Shown piece by piece: positions 50,022 through 61,000 of a stretch of 64,000 nucleotides of DNA. This DNA is from Symbiodinium natans (Eukaryota > Sar > Dinophyceae > Suessiales > Symbiodiniaceae), in the NCBI GenBank assembly GCA_905221605.1, contig CAJNDS010002389.1:188001-252000 (forward strand), in the 5' to 3' direction. The number at the start of each line of letters is the position of its first letter. The first letter of the stretch is position 1. The translations under genes were made by a program, and so were the position numbers. The notes under the pieces are model-generated. The model was not told the origin of the DNA. It saw only the letters and a program-made list of their open reading frames with translations, and did not search any database.

Positions 50022-50660
50022 CAGAATGCTTGGCGTCCCTGTAAACATTACAGAGAGGCATTGCCATGTGCGCGATGGAGTGAAAGCGATGCTTGGGGGC
50101 TCCATGATGTCCGTGTGAGGATGTTTCCGTCTTTAGGATCCATTATGTCCACTTCGTTAGTAGCAGTAGCAATGTAAGTAACCATCATTTTATAACAGTA
50201 GCCATCGTAGCAATAATAACAGTAGGGATGGGAGCCCAGAGTCTCCGCCACGGTAGCACGGTTAAAGCCTTCAGTGCTTGACATTGCAGCACTAGGCCAT
50301 TTCAAGGAGTAGATTAGGGCTTTCTCTGAAGCCACTTTGGCAGGTGGTAAGTGGGATCCCAGTGAGCCTGGTGAACCCGGAGACCGCACGGCAGTCGCCA
50401 CACTTCTTCCAGGCTGGCAGCTGTTGGTGCTGAGCTGCTGTGGTACGCTTGCACAGTTCCATCGCTAGTTTTTTGTTCGGTTTGTTGATGGATAGTTCCA
50501 TCTGCCACAGCGCCATCGTCCTGGCGGTTGAGTGGGAGGGGGGGCCCACAGCTCACAACGGAGGAAGGAGGGGGGTCGTGGATAGCGGGTAGGAAAAGGT
50601 CGCTCTTAAGGGCTGTTAGTATAAGATGTTCGCCAAGATTCGCCTTGGATACCTGCCCAG

Positions 50661-50917
50661 ATGGACCGATACCTCACGGTCTTCTCCCTGAAGCCAAAAG
50701 ATGGCTCCACTGCGGACTCGGCGGTCCAGGAGCCCTCCTTTGTGTTTCCTTTTGGGGTTTAGGGTTTGGGGTTCAGGGTTTTCAGAGGTTTTGCCTTTGC
50801 TGTGAAGCTCGCTCGCGGGCTCCTTCAGAAATCCGACACCCAAAGTCCTATACCGAAGCTCTTCGTGAATTTGTTTACTTCGGATTCGCGGGGTCTTTGC
50901 ATGTCACTAAACACTAG
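50661..50917 (+). CDS. Two-exon small gene with a 29-nt telomere-like intron, unknown function (75 aa)
   Basis: Exon 1 (50661-50756) begins with ATG right after a CCCAG acceptor-like sequence and reads MDRYLTVFSLKPKDG, with strong G/C at third positions. Exon 2 (50786-50917) reads RFCLCCEARSRAPSE and ends SLHVTKH then TAG. The 29 nt between (GTTTAGGGTTTGGGGTTC... ending TTTTCAG) is not a multiple of three, and its removal joins the frames at phase 0. The CLCC motif could be a lipid-attachment or metal site, but no family is recognised. The intron would be very short; a real exon 1 starting further upstream is possible. Confidence 0.45.
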
Positions 50918-51107
50918 GGGTGGCACCAGGCATCAGCAATACACACCCCCCTCGGATTTTTGAAGGGTCTTCGGTTTGCCCGCTTCTGCATCACCATGTG
51001 ACCTGGCAATGTCTTCCAGCGGCCCCCCTTCTTGATGCTCCCAAGCGCGGTTGGAGCGCCCTTTCCAGAACCTCCATGGGCAATCCTAAACCCGAAGAAC
51101 CTTGAGC

Positions 51108-51383
51108 ATGGTTTCTCCATTTGAGAAGCTGCCTTGGCTGGGACTTGTCAGAAGTCAACAAGTTGCCCACGGCAAGGCCGGGCAAAAGATAGTAAGTGCT
51201 GGGGCCGGCCTGAACTTTCCACGTCTGCACGGCTGTCACAGGCTGAACCCTTGGAAAGCTTCTCAAGAGGGGTCTGGGAGGATGAAGGGAGTTAAGTGCG
51301 TGAGCCTTTTCCAGCCTGTCAGCCCGGACATTCGTGACCACGCCTCAGATTTTTCAAGGCCTCTCAGGTGCTCGCCATCCTAA
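51108..51383 (+). CDS. Unrecognised ATG frame (91 aa)
   Basis: MVSPFEKLPWLGLVRSQQVA, LNFPRLHGCHRLNPWKASQE, ...PVSPDIRDHASDFSRPLRC. Even composition, clean ATG and stop. It overlaps the next frame, which suggests an intron between them. Confidence 0.35.
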   Translation: MVSPFEKLPWLGLVRSQQVAHGKAGQKIVSAGAGLNFPRLHGCHRLNPWKASQEGSGRMKGVKCVSLFQPVSPDIRDHASDFSRPLRCSPS

Positions 51384-51570
51384 CATTGAGCCTCAAGAAC
51401 CGAGCCTGAGCCCTTCATTCAGTCTGAGACCCGGAAGGTCCGGAATGCTTGGCCCAAACCCTGCGCAGGACTTCAACGTGAAGGACCTTGCCAGAATCTA
51501 CAAGGGTCCCGAGGTCCTCATGAACGCTCCGTCTCTAGGCCAGAAGCATCCCTTGACATGCATCCATTGA
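51367..51570 (+). CDS. Exon-like frame, unknown function
   Basis: Reads NIEPQEPSLSPSFSLRPGRS then LGPNPAQDFNVKDLARIYKG and TGA. Probably the continuation of the 51108 frame after a splice near 51340-51370. Confidence 0.35.
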   Translation, partial: GARHPNIEPQEPSLSPSFSLRPGRSGMLGPNPAQDFNVKDLARIYKGPEVLMNAPSLGQKHPLTCIH

Positions 51571-51799
51571 CATATAGGTGTTTGCCGCGTCTGCAAGGGT
51601 TTTGCAGTAAGGGAGGCGACAAATGCCCGGCGGCTTCCAGGTGTACCGTATCCCCCTTGAACAACGCGTCTGGAAGCGCCTGAAAGCGCCTGAAAGCCCA
51701 AGTTTGAACACGCTTGAGAGCCAGAAAATCTAAGGTTGGAACTATGGGGCCTTAGTATGGTCCGTGACCCTTGTTTAAAGGAATTTAAAGGGATCCGAA

Positions 51800-51869
51800 G
51801 TATGGGCCCTTAGTATGTATAGTGTATACAAGGGTTGTAGAACATGAGACCCAAATTAAGGGCCCATAC
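51800..51869 (+). mobile_element. Palindromic element with 13-bp perfect inverted ends
   Basis: GTATGGGCCCTTA (51800-51812) and TAAGGGCCCATAC (51857-51869). A related GGGGCCTTAGTATGG lies at 51745-51760. Confidence 0.45.
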
Positions 51870-51903
51870 AGCCCTTGAGAGAGGGGCCCATGTGATGGAG
51901 GCC

Positions 51904-52078
51904 TAAACCCTAAACCCTAAACCCTAAACCCTAAACCCTAAACCCTAAACCTTAAACCCTAAACCCTAAACCTTAAACCCTAAACCCTCAACCCTAAAAC
52001 CTAAACCCTAAACCCTAAACCCGAAAGCCGAAAGCCGAAAGCCGAAAGCCGAAACCCTAAACCCTAAACCCAAAACCC
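51904..52078 (-). repeat. Telomere array with an embedded CCGAAAG block
   Basis: About 18 CCCTAAA/CCTTAAA units, then five CCGAAAG units, then CCCTAAA again. Confidence 0.9.
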
Positions 52079-52160
52079 TCAAGACAAAATGAATAGAAGT
52101 TTTATGTGGTATCATCCGGAATTTTCCCTAGTTATTTGTCTAAACACTTGACAAGCAGAG

Positions 52161-52661
52161 TTGAAGTACATTCATCCACAGCGCCTGGCATTCCAAATGT
52201 CACGAAAGCTAGCTCCTTGGAGCTCGCGAGAGTTGTCGTTTACAAGAATTCTCTCTAGTGTTCAGCTGGGTCAAAAAGCGACCCCGACCCTTAAGTGGTC
52301 TGAAAATCAGAGAGATAAAGGGCTGTGGAGGGGGGGGGGGCCCCCCCTCCCCCCCCTTATAGGATTGATAAAATCAATCTTAAGGTGTCCCCCCCCCCCC
52401 CCCCCCCCTCCTTTCAGGGTCGCCTTAATTGATTTCTGGGGAGGGGGAGGGGGCCCCCCCCCTCCTTTTCAGGCTTCCCCCTCCGTCTTAATCAGGCCCT
52501 GCTGTAAGGCCCGGGATGAGCATTCGAATCCGCAGCTTCCGACAGCTCTTAGTGCGACCGCTGCGTGTCCCATCATGTTTCGTTTTGCTTACAGTTCAGA
52601 GTTTGCAGCGTTGCTTTGTGAGATCCGATTGGGTCTGGTGCAGCTCGAGCCATCAGTGTAG
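52161..52661 (+). CDS. Frame interrupted by a G/C hairpin block (166 aa)
   Basis: The ends look coding (HPQRLAFQMSRKLAPWSSRE ... MFRFAYSSEFAALLCEIRLG), while the middle is poly-Gly/Pro from G and C tracts with an internal palindrome. The block may be an inserted element or intron. Confidence 0.3.
   Translation: MKYIHPQRLAFQMSRKLAPWSSRELSFTRILSSVQLGQKATPTLKWSENQRDKGLWRGGGPPLPPLIGLIKSILRCPPPPPPPPFRVALIDFWGGGGGPPPPFQASPSVLIRPCCKARDEHSNPQLPTALSATAACPIMFRFAYSSEFAALLCEIRLGLVQLEPSV
52328..52486. repeat. G-tract/C-tract hairpin block with internal palindrome
   Basis: Runs of 12 G then C, the palindrome TAGGATTGATAAAATCAATCTTA, 20 C, and a second G/C pair with TTAATTGATTT between. Confidence 0.6.
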
Positions 52662-52909
52662 ATCATGATCGAGCCATAGAGCGAAACATAGGTGGCTAAA
52701 CCCTAAACCCTAAGCCTTCCTACTCTAGCAGCTGTGCCAGCGCGCGCCTCGCGCACTTCTCCTGCCTGAATCGAAAAAAGCTTGCTTGTCAGCCGCATTT
52801 CTAGCTTTCGTAGCCCTAGTCTCAAGTTCAATTTACTTAATCCTCTGCCCCCCCCCTCCCCCCCCCCCCCCCCCCCCCCATAAATGAAAATCTATTATCT
52901 AAAAGAAAC

Positions 52910-52982
52910 GTTTCGCTCAACACGTTTCGCTCAACACGTTTCGCTCAACACGTTTCGCTCAAAACGTTTCGCTCAAAACGTT
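52910..52982. repeat. CACGTTTCGCTCAA minisatellite
   Basis: Five 14-nt copies, the last with AAACG. Confidence 0.9.
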
Positions 52983-53015
52983 ATTGGGACCCAAACCCTA
53001 TACCATTTCTATAAA

Positions 53016-53069
53016 CCCTAAACCCTAAATCCTAAACCCTAAACCCTAAACCCTAAGTCCTAAACCCTG
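53016..53069 (-). repeat. Telomere array
   Basis: Seven units with CCTAAAT and CCTAAGT variants. Confidence 0.85.
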
Positions 53070-53160
53070 GAGGTATCTTAGCCCAGCACTGCGTCGCCCT
53101 GGACACCACGAGAGCCCGGGCCCCCAGTGTCTATCCGGGGCCCCAGACCTTCTTATCCGG

Positions 53161-53211
53161 TTTACGGTTTAGGGTTTAGGGTTTAGGGTTGAGGGTTGAG
53201 GGTTGAGGGTT

Positions 53212-53257
<46 letters not shown>

Positions 53258-53310
53258 GGTTTGAGGGTTTGAGGGTTTGAGGGTTTGAGGGTTTCGGGTT
53301 TAGGGTTTTG
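53161..53310 (+). repeat. Telomere-like array dominated by TTGAGGG
   Basis: Three TTTAGGG units, then about 17 TTGAGGG or TTTGAGGG units; variant spread by local tandem duplication. Confidence 0.9.
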
Positions 53311-53324
53311 GGTTTCCGAAATTA

Positions 53325-53400
53325 GGGGTACCCTATTTTCGGTCCTTTTTCCAAAAGGATCCTGGTCCATATCGATCCCTTATTTTCGTAAACCCCCGGA
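53325..53400 (-). mobile_element. F2-type element
   Basis: Ends CCGAAATTAGGGGTACCC and ATTTTCGTAAACCCCCGG are the family termini. Follows a large TTGAGGG-type array. Confidence 0.45.
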
Positions 53401-53687
53401 TACCAGCCATGGCAAGATCCATTTAGTGACTCAGTGTCCAAGGTAAGATCTGTATTTGCCAGCATGCCGGCAAGTCAAGGTGACTAACACGAAACTCTGA
53501 ATCTTGGCACTCAAGCACCTCAATCTTTGGAAGAACGGTCTCGCTCAAGCTGCAAGTTCAGTTGGCCCTGACCCTTGGAAATCGCAAGTCAAGCACCAGA
53601 CCGAAGAGCCCCGACCAACACTTGCTCTTACATTACTCTCGCATGGCTCTTGCATGTGGCTCTTGCATGGCTCTTGCACGTAACGCT

Positions 53688-53768
53688 TGCAAAGGCGGAT
53701 CGGAGGATCATCTTCATCTTCGATGCACATGCCTTGGCTGGGTTGTCAACAGGGATTGGCCAGATTTC
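53688..53768 (+). CDS. Exon-like segment, unknown function
   Basis: After CTTGCAAAG the frame reads ADRRIIFIFDAHALAGLST then QIS and TGA. Good third-position bias. It may be an upstream exon of the 54049 gene. Confidence 0.35.
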
Positions 53769-54048
53769 TTGACCTTAGGGTATGCTGTTCTTGGTCAGTG
53801 TCAGCTAACCCCGCCACTTGCCCACGATCGTTCTGGCATGTGCTGCTCAGTTCCGGAGGTAGCTCGGGCTTTGGAATCGTTAGGAATGATGCGACAGCAT
53901 GCCTCCCCCGCACCCCCAACCCCCAACCCCCAACATCGTGGCCCAAGCTCCTCCGCCCATCTACCCCCTTTGCCCAGTGCTGCCCCCGACCACGCGGGCG
54001 TCATGAGCATCAGCTGGACCAGCCCCCCTTCGTGCCCATGCGAGCATC

Positions 54049-54366
54049 ATGAGCATCTCAGCTAGGCCAAACCCCATTCGCCTAAGCCTTCCGAACCAGA
54101 AGCAGCTTGACCCAGTGGATACGCCCGAGGAGCCCATGGAGCGCGACAAGTTCTACACATGCTTGAAGATCTTGCGCATGTCTGTGAGACACCCGAGGGG
54201 GGATTTTGCATGGGGGGGGGCGGGGGGGCTTGGGGGTTGCAGGGCTTCTTGGGGTTGAAGGAAGTTGAAGTAAGGGGTTTCACGTGTGACTAACTTGTTT
54301 CCCACAACTTAGGGCATGAGGCGGCCATGCATGAGGAGAGTGCAGTCCTTGCAGGACACGAGGTGA
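54049..54366 (+). CDS. Two-exon gene with canonical splice sites, unknown function
   Basis: Exon 1 (54049-54180) reads MSISARPNPIRLSLPNQKQL and PEEPMERDKFYTCLKILRMS and ends at a GTGAGA donor. Intron 54181-54312 ends with a branch-like GTGACTAACTT and acceptor CCCACAACTTAG. Exon 2 (54313-54366) continues in phase 0 to TGA. Upstream, in the same frame, is a Pro-rich stretch (IVAQAPPPIYPLCPVLPP) interrupted by one TGA, so the real start may be further 5'. No family is recognised. Confidence 0.55.
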
Positions 54367-54405
54367 TCAGTTGCTTGATGCATATCGGTTGTAGTTGAGA
54401 TTGTC

Positions 54406-54687
54406 ATGAAGCCGAGCCGCTGCAACAGTGAGCATGGCCTCTGGCAAGGCCTTGAACACCCTTCCCAAAAGCAAGTCGTAAGATTCACACTCCCAACCCG
54501 GTCTGTAGAAGGCCACGGGCTAAGCTGCCAAATTGTCGCCTCGTTTCCAAGGCCTTCCAGAAGCCCTATCCCACCCTGCACCCTGAACCCTGAAGCTGCA
54601 ACACGCTTAACCTGTCAAGCTGTAAGCAAAAGGGCCGATGAACCTATCAGCCTAGAATCTTATGGGTTCAACTCTAATCCTTCGTAG
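54406..54687 (+). CDS. Unrecognised ATG frame (93 aa)
   Basis: Reads MKPSRCNSEHGLWQGLEHPS and ends ISLESYGFNSNPS then TAG. No domain. The length is within what chance gives at 50% GC. Confidence 0.25.
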   Translation: MKPSRCNSEHGLWQGLEHPSQKQVVRFTLPTRSVEGHGLSCQIVASFPRPSRSPIPPCTLNPEAATRLTCQAVSKRADEPISLESYGFNSNPS

Positions 54688-55095
54688 GCCTCAACCCTCT
54701 TGAGCCCTAAACCAAGCCCAGGACCCTAAACTCGAATCCTGGACTTGACCCTCAACCCTACGCCTCCCCTATAGATATCCCAAACCCTAAGCCATTAACC
54801 CCTCATGGTTTGAAGTCCGCTCTGGTGTGATGGTGGGTCGTTTTGGGGTTGAAATCGTTTGGAGGGGTTGAGGGGAGGGCTGGGTGGGGATTCAAGGGGC
54901 GGTAACCTGGAAGAAGTGCGGAGCTTTGTGTTCATTATTCTATCGTTGCTTCACACTTGAAGCATCCTTGATCCAGTTGCTGCAAGCAAGGTGGGGAATA
55001 GAAAGGAGCATGTGTTGCTAAGCCTCAGTCCAGGCAAGATCTCAAGAAGCTCCTGCATTCTGCGGTATGCCTTCGAAGCATTATCCGCAGCCCCC

Positions 55096-55182
55096 GAAAC
55101 CCTAAACCCTAAACCCTAAACCCTAAACCCTAAACCCTAAACCCTGAACCCTGAACCCTGAACCCTGAACCCTGAACCCCAG
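55096..55182 (-). repeat. Telomere array with CCCTGAA block
   Basis: Six CCCTAAA then five CCCTGAA units. Confidence 0.9.
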
Positions 55183-55375
55183 CATCCTTGCAAGGTGGAC
55201 ATCAGCCAGCCAAACTGACATGTTCTGACGTGGCCCCGGCCCTTGGACAAAAGCAATGAAGTGGATGGCTTGTTCCATTCATGCTGGCTGTGTAGGTCTA
55301 AGGACATGGGGCATAGCTGACGGATTTTTCTGATAACATCCTCAGGCTGCTATATCGTTGCACCTTCACCAGTAA

Positions 55376-55735
55376 AGAGCAAAGAGGAGAGACGCCCTAT
55401 CAGACAAGCACGTTGTTGCTCCTTGTGACGCAAAGGCACATGCGCGTAGATGCTGGCTGAAGATGCCGGCAGGTTTCACACTCGAGGTCGTGCCGGGAGA
55501 ATGGCACATGGCAGGCTCCCCGACACCCAAAACTGAGTCACTCGCTTTGAAGTCTCGTTTAGGGTTCAGGGTTTAGGGTGGAGGGTTTAGCGTTTAGGGT
55601 TTAGGGGTTGTGTCATTGCGTTCTTCCAAGGCGTGTGTAAGAGGGGTTGAGGATGGCTTAGGCTGCTTGGTGTTGAGCTTTTGGGGGGTACCAAGGGTAC
55701 TGCACTGGGACCTGGAGTTTCTGGCTACCGGGTAG
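55376..55735 (+). CDS. Two exon-like segments joined across a 48-nt telomere-repeat intron, unknown function
   Basis: Segment 1 (55376-55556) reads ...MPAGFTLEVVPGEWHMAGS... Segment 2 (55605-55735) reads VVSLRSSKACVRGVEDG... and ends LEFLATG then TAG. The intron 55557-55604 starts GTTTAGGG and ends TTTAG|GGG; the join is phase 1 and keeps the frame open. The start is not defined; the first ATG in frame is within segment 1. No domain is seen. The saccharopine-dehydrogenase-like gene begins about 2 kb downstream on the same strand, so this could be its 5' part, but nothing proves it. Confidence 0.4.
55557..55604 (+). repeat. Telomeric repeat array acting as an intron (48 nt)
   Basis: TTTAGGG with TTCAGGG, TGGAGGG and TTTAGCG variants; GT and AG ends are provided by the repeat itself. 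Confidence 0.5.
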
Positions 55736-56304
55736 CGGCTGTTGTTGAAGGCTAGTCCTGCCATGATCTTTGACACTGGTGGGATTGTTGCAATCATTTT
55801 GCTGCCATCGGTTTAGAAGATTGCTTTCATCTTGGTACACCCAGTGCCTTCATCGATTGTCGGTCCAACTAGGAGGTTTTAATTTTGCCGGAGGGAGCCT
55901 GCATGCACGCACTGCAGTAGAAGCCACCTAAGGCGGTGGGCAAAAGAGGTCCGAAAAGGTGGCTGATGCTGCGAGTGTCACGATCATGCGTGTGCCATGC
56001 AGCACCTTCACCACACACGCTACTGTTGCTTCACGTTTTCAGGAATTTGCAAATCTTGATTCGCGGGCACTTGCCTGGCTTGCGAACATGTGTGACCATG
56101 CGTGAACCATCAGTCCTGAGATGCCCTGAGTCTTCACGACCAGAATGTCGGGGGCGCGGACAGCAAGCCTCAAGCCCTGACAGCTAATTCAACATTAAAA
56201 TCTCCCAACTCCCTCTTCTCCAAAGAATTCAGGTAAGGACAAGACCTAAAACCACATTCCCGCCCCTCAGGCCCCCGACCCCATCACCCCCGCCCAGTGA
56301 AGCC

Positions 56305-56556
56305 ATGTTCCCCACGAGCCCGCAGCTCCTCGCACTCCCGTGCCTGCGGAGCCCGGGGAGCCCGGGGAGCCCGGGGAGCCCGGGGAGCCCGCGGAGCGCA
56401 TGGAGCCCACGGAGCCCACGGAGCCCCAAGCCCGGCTCCAGAAACTCTGCAGACCTTGGTGTCGCGGAAGCTACTCTGCAGCCCGCGCTGCTGGCAGCTC
56501 TGGGTATCGGGCTCCTGGCGAGGAGGTCGGGACTCAGGGCTTCGTCTTCGTTCTGA
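56305..56556 (+). CDS. ATG frame over a GGGAGCCCG repeat (83 aa)
   Basis: MFPTSPQLLALPCLRS, then PGS repeats, then ADLGVAEATLQPALLAALGI (a possible membrane helix) to a stop. The same repeat read in another frame gives a collagen-like GEP repeat followed by a long open tail, so the frame is uncertain. The minus strand is open too. Confidence 0.35.
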   Translation: MFPTSPQLLALPCLRSPGSPGSPGSPGSPRSAWSPRSPRSPKPGSRNSADLGVAEATLQPALLAALGIGLLARRSGLRASSSF

Positions 56557-57150
56557 AGTTCTACTCAGCACGGTGGGGGTGATGAGAATGTTGCTGCTGC
56601 GGGGAGGACTTGCAGTGTCCAGTTAGGATCTGAGGACCAGATCAAGTCTTAGGAGCTCTTTGAGTAAAAGAAGATGACTTGAGAGGAGATCGTTTCGCTT
56701 TGGCAGTCTTTGATTCTTAGGAGCACGGGCTGTCGCAGCTTTTGCTAAACCCAGTGTTCGCACGTGTCATGGCGAAAAAACATCCGAAGTGAACCCAAGT
56801 TCCAAGTCACCGCGGCAGTTGGCATGCAAAGGCTTGCAGCGGGGATGATAGGGCATGTTTTACTCCTTGAGTCAGTGTTATTCTCTCTTTTCGGTCTACA
56901 TGGGCGTAGGATTGAGACGTTGTAGTCGCACTTTAGGACCCACAGCCGTGAACCCAGGAAGCCTTTGACGGAACATCTTCACTCAACTCTAAGCTGCCCG
57001 CAATCACCCAAGGCCAGAAAGTGGAAGCCCAGCTGTAGAGAGATGTCCCCCCACATGGATACGAAGTGGCTTGAAGAACGAGCAAAGGTTTTGGGAACAC
57101 GTGGGCCCCCAAAGCTGTGCTTCGGGCAACCTTCTTCCTCACGAAGCCAT

Positions 57151-57253
57151 CCCTAAACCCTAAACCCTAAACCCTAAACCCTAAACCCTAATAAACCCCA
57201 AACCCCAAACCCTAAACCCTAAACCCTAACCCCCCCCCCCCCCCCCCCCCCCC
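57151..57253 (-). repeat. Telomere array ending in a 24-C tract
   Basis: About ten CCCTAAA/CCCCAAA units then poly-C. Confidence 0.9.
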
Positions 57254-57352
57254 GAGGACGCGCGAGCCTGCAGTGAGCCGGTGTGCGTTCTCGGCCCTTG
57301 TCGTGCCTGGGCAGTGCTGGCCTGTGCTCTTTTGAAAACCTTAACTACCGTT

Positions 57353-57475
57353 GGTAGTTAATAATTTGTAGTTAACAATTAGTAGTTCATAATTAGTAGT
57401 TCATAATTAGTACTTAATAAATAGTAGTTAATAATTAGTAGTTCATAATTAGTAGTAGTTAATGACTAGTGGTTA
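57353..57475. repeat. AT-rich minisatellite TTAGTAGTTCATAA
   Basis: About eight diverged copies of a 14-15-mer. Confidence 0.85.
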
Positions 57476-57746
57476 ATAATAGTGTAAGGAAGCGGTTCGG
57501 AGAAAGGATGGGTGCACAAGGCGTTTGGGTGTGGGTCGCGGTTCAGGGCTTCAAGCTCAGAAGTCAGGGTTCCTTGGATCCCTGATGGGCTCCGAGCTAC
57601 AGCCCCAAGGATTCTCAGCCCCCCCACAAATGCTGAACATGAAAAGTCGCACCTTGCAAGGGGGGCGTTGGATCTTCATTGAGTCATTAGAGGGTTCCGG
57701 CTGAAAGTTGAGTCAATGGAGGGTTCCGGCTGAAAGATGGGCCGAG

Positions 57747-57967
57747 GTTGGCGGCACAGGACGCGTGGGCGGAAGCACTGCCCGGTGGCTCCGGAAGCTG
57801 GCAGATGAGGAGGGTCTGGAGGCGCCTGCTTCGCAGCATCGTAGTCCTGGTCGCGTCTGTGCGAGCACTGGCACGAATGGCACGAAGGAGACTGCGATGA
57901 GTCCTAGGAACGCTGCAACCTAGGAGGCGTGATTCGGCTGCTCTGCACCAGACTTCACCATCATCAG

Positions 57968-58029
<62 letters not shown>

Positions 58030-61000
58030 AACAAGCAGGTTGAACATAAGTAGGTGAAAACACCGTAGACTTCTTGACATCCTTATGGAGGACTTGGAGC
58101 TGTCGGTGGCCGGGCGAAGCCGCGAAAATTACGCGCAGTTCGCCCAGCGATGGGCGAAGGACTGTGGCGCCGTGCCGCATTTCGTGCCCTGGGTGCCAAG
58201 CCTAGGCCTTGGGTTTTGGAATATTTTGGGGTTATGGGTTGGGATGTTACCACCCGCCCCGAAACTAACAGTCCTGAATAGGGATGGTCGTACCCCCTAC
58301 TGGAATCCCTATGAAGGACTGATAGTGTGAAGGGGAGCAACTAAGTTGGAGTCAAGGTCGCATCTTCACGCTTGAGGTTTGCACTTCCGAGGCATTGATC
58401 GGAACTTGCTATCTAAGGAAGCAGATTGGAGGGCATCCTACGAGTAGGGCCCTTGGTAGTCACAGGCCGGGCTAGCCGGTAAGTTTCCTAAGCCACAGTT
58501 CCCCATGTTTCGAAGTTGCCGAAGCTGGCTATAAGCCGTGCGACTTTAGTGAGTGAAGCAAAATGCCCATCTTTGTGCCGCTAGGAGGTTGCGTTTTGCG
58601 AAGGTGCGAAGGCTGCCCAAGACTAAACCTTCGAGTCAGACCTTTCCGTATTCCTTTGAAAATCTCACTCCCCCCCCCCCCCCCCCCCTATGCAACTTCC
58701 ACAAGACTGCCAAGAGTCCCGCTTGCGAGTGTCCAGTCCCTTCGGCAATGGAGCCGAATCCTCATGGTCAGGTCGAGATCGATCACACCAGCCGTGACTC
58801 AATTCGAGCTGCGATGGCCAACAAAGACTGGGACGCTCAGCTGTTCAGCCGCGTGTGTCTTCTTTCATCCATTCCGCAACAGAGTTGCGCGGCCATCGGA
58901 AAGTCCGGCAAACAAGCCTGACGCATACAAAATACATGTTTGTACAGCATCCAAGCTTTATGCAGGTCTTTGTGGCTTTTCTTGTTTGCCACCACTGCGT
59001 TGACCTTGTGGCTTTCAGCAGCCAAGCTTTGGTGTTGGGTGATGTTGCATATTCTTGCGTTGCCTACGTGACCGCACATCAAACAGAGTTGCAAGCCAAA
59101 GGCATAAGTTCTATGTAAGCCCCCCGAAATCATGGTTTGTCCGGCTGTGCAGAAATGTCGACACCTGGACATTTGGTTTACCTCCGTGCCGTTAGAGCTT
59201 GCAAAAGGCCAGTTTCGTCCAGGTTGGTTAATGTGTCGCCCTGACTATACGATGGCTTGTGCAGAACTTTGAACACTAAACCCTAAACCCTAAACCCTAA
59301 ACCCTAAACCCTAAACCCTAAACCCTAAACCCTAAACCCTAAACCCTAAACCCTAAACCCTAAACCCTAAACCCTAAACCCTAAACCCTACAACCCTACA
59401 ACCCTAAACCCTAAACCCTACGGCCCTAAGCCCCCAAGGCCCTAAGGCCCCGAACCCTCAAGCCTCTTGGCATGGCCCAGGCCCTGGTGGTACATACGGC
59501 CGGGCCCTTCCAGGGCATCCAACGGCCTCTGCTTCTGGAGGAGGAAGAGTGGGGGTTTAGGGTTTAGGGTTTAGGGTTAGGGTTTAGGGTTTAGGGTAGG
59601 GTTTAGGGTTTAGGGTTTAGGGTTTAGGGTTTAGGGTTTAGGGTTTAGGGTTTAGGGTTTAGGGTTTAGGGTTTAGGGTTTAGGGTTTAGGGTTTAGGGT
59701 TTAGGGTTGCTCACGTACTAGCTTTCACAAGTGGAGCTTTTTCATCTTGTGCTGGAGTCGATTTGTCGGCTCTCATTGAATGTTGTGCGTTTGGGGCTGC
59801 AGGTAGGTCGACAACAGGGAAAGCCAGAAATGCAACTCAGGTCGAAAGAAGGAGGAACGCCAAGACACAGCACCAAGTATGATGCCCGCTAGGACACCGA
59901 CGGAAACCGCAAGTAACAGCACAGCACGTGCATTTCTCTTTGTTTGCCTGGGTGTCTCTCTTTTTGGTTCTCAGTAGTTGTCCTAGTCTGTTGTCAACGT
60001 TCTCCCGGTTCTTCGTTTTGCAACTTCTTACACTTATTCCTCGTATCGACTTTCAAGGCAGGTCAAAGGTCGTTTCGGTTCTAGCAAGTTGGTGCCTCTC
60101 TAGGATGGCTGGAAATGAAATGACACCCTACCGCCTAAACCATAAACAAGCCATGATTCGTAGACTTCAAGTCCAGGCTCAAACCCCAAACCCCAAACCC
60201 CAAACCCCAAACCCTAAACCCTAAACCCTAAACCCTAAACCCTAAACCCTAAACCCTAAACCCTAAACCCTAAACCCTAAACCCTAAACCCTAAACCCTA
60301 AAGTCGCCTTTCAGACCCCTGCGAGGCGGTGAGGTGTGGGACGCCTTATGTAGATGTCTGCGATGACACCGACCTCTGTAAAGCTGCCAAGGAGCTGCTT
60401 CGGCTGACTAACAGATGGCCTCGATGCCTTTTGAGAGGGATCTCTAGGATTTAGGGTTTAGAGTTTAGGGTTTAGGGCTCGGGTTTAGGGTTAAAGGTTC
60501 CCCCTCGCCCGCCGTAGCCCTGAAGCTGCAACACCCCTACATCCTATGTGAGGTTGTTGGGGCTTGTGGAAGGCTTCAGTGTTGAAGTGCAGCCAGAGAA
60601 GCCAGATGCGAAAACCGAGGCTGGCCCCCGACTTGGAGGAAGCCAAAGTCCCCGCGATCGTATCTGCTGGCATTTGGCCGGGAGCTCCTTGGCCCGGTGG
60701 TCTAGAATCCAAATGCAAATGCCCCTCGAACCCTAAAGCCTAAGTTCTGAGTCCACAGCCAACCAGACTTGGGCGCATCCCGAACCTTTCATTGGCAACT
60801 CGGGGCTTCGCCCCCCGGAGCTCTCCTTCCATATCGGCCCCACTGCAGATCTGCATTACTTTTACCACCATCACTGTGCTGCTTGCTATTGTCATAGTCG
60901 TACTGGTTGCGAGTATAACTTCTGGCTGCTGGGCACTTGCCGCTTTGTTGTCACGAGAGGCCCCCAACCCGCCTGGTCTCAGCAAACTCGAAACCCCCTA

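Noticed and set aside
57687-58034. Minus-strand frame with a poly-Asp tract
   Set aside because: It is generated by a (CAT)n microsatellite in intron 1 of the recognised + strand gene.
59273-60303. True chromosome end or assembly join at the large telomere arrays
   Set aside because: Exons of one gene continue in phase on both sides and arrays of both orientations occur, so these are internal tracts.
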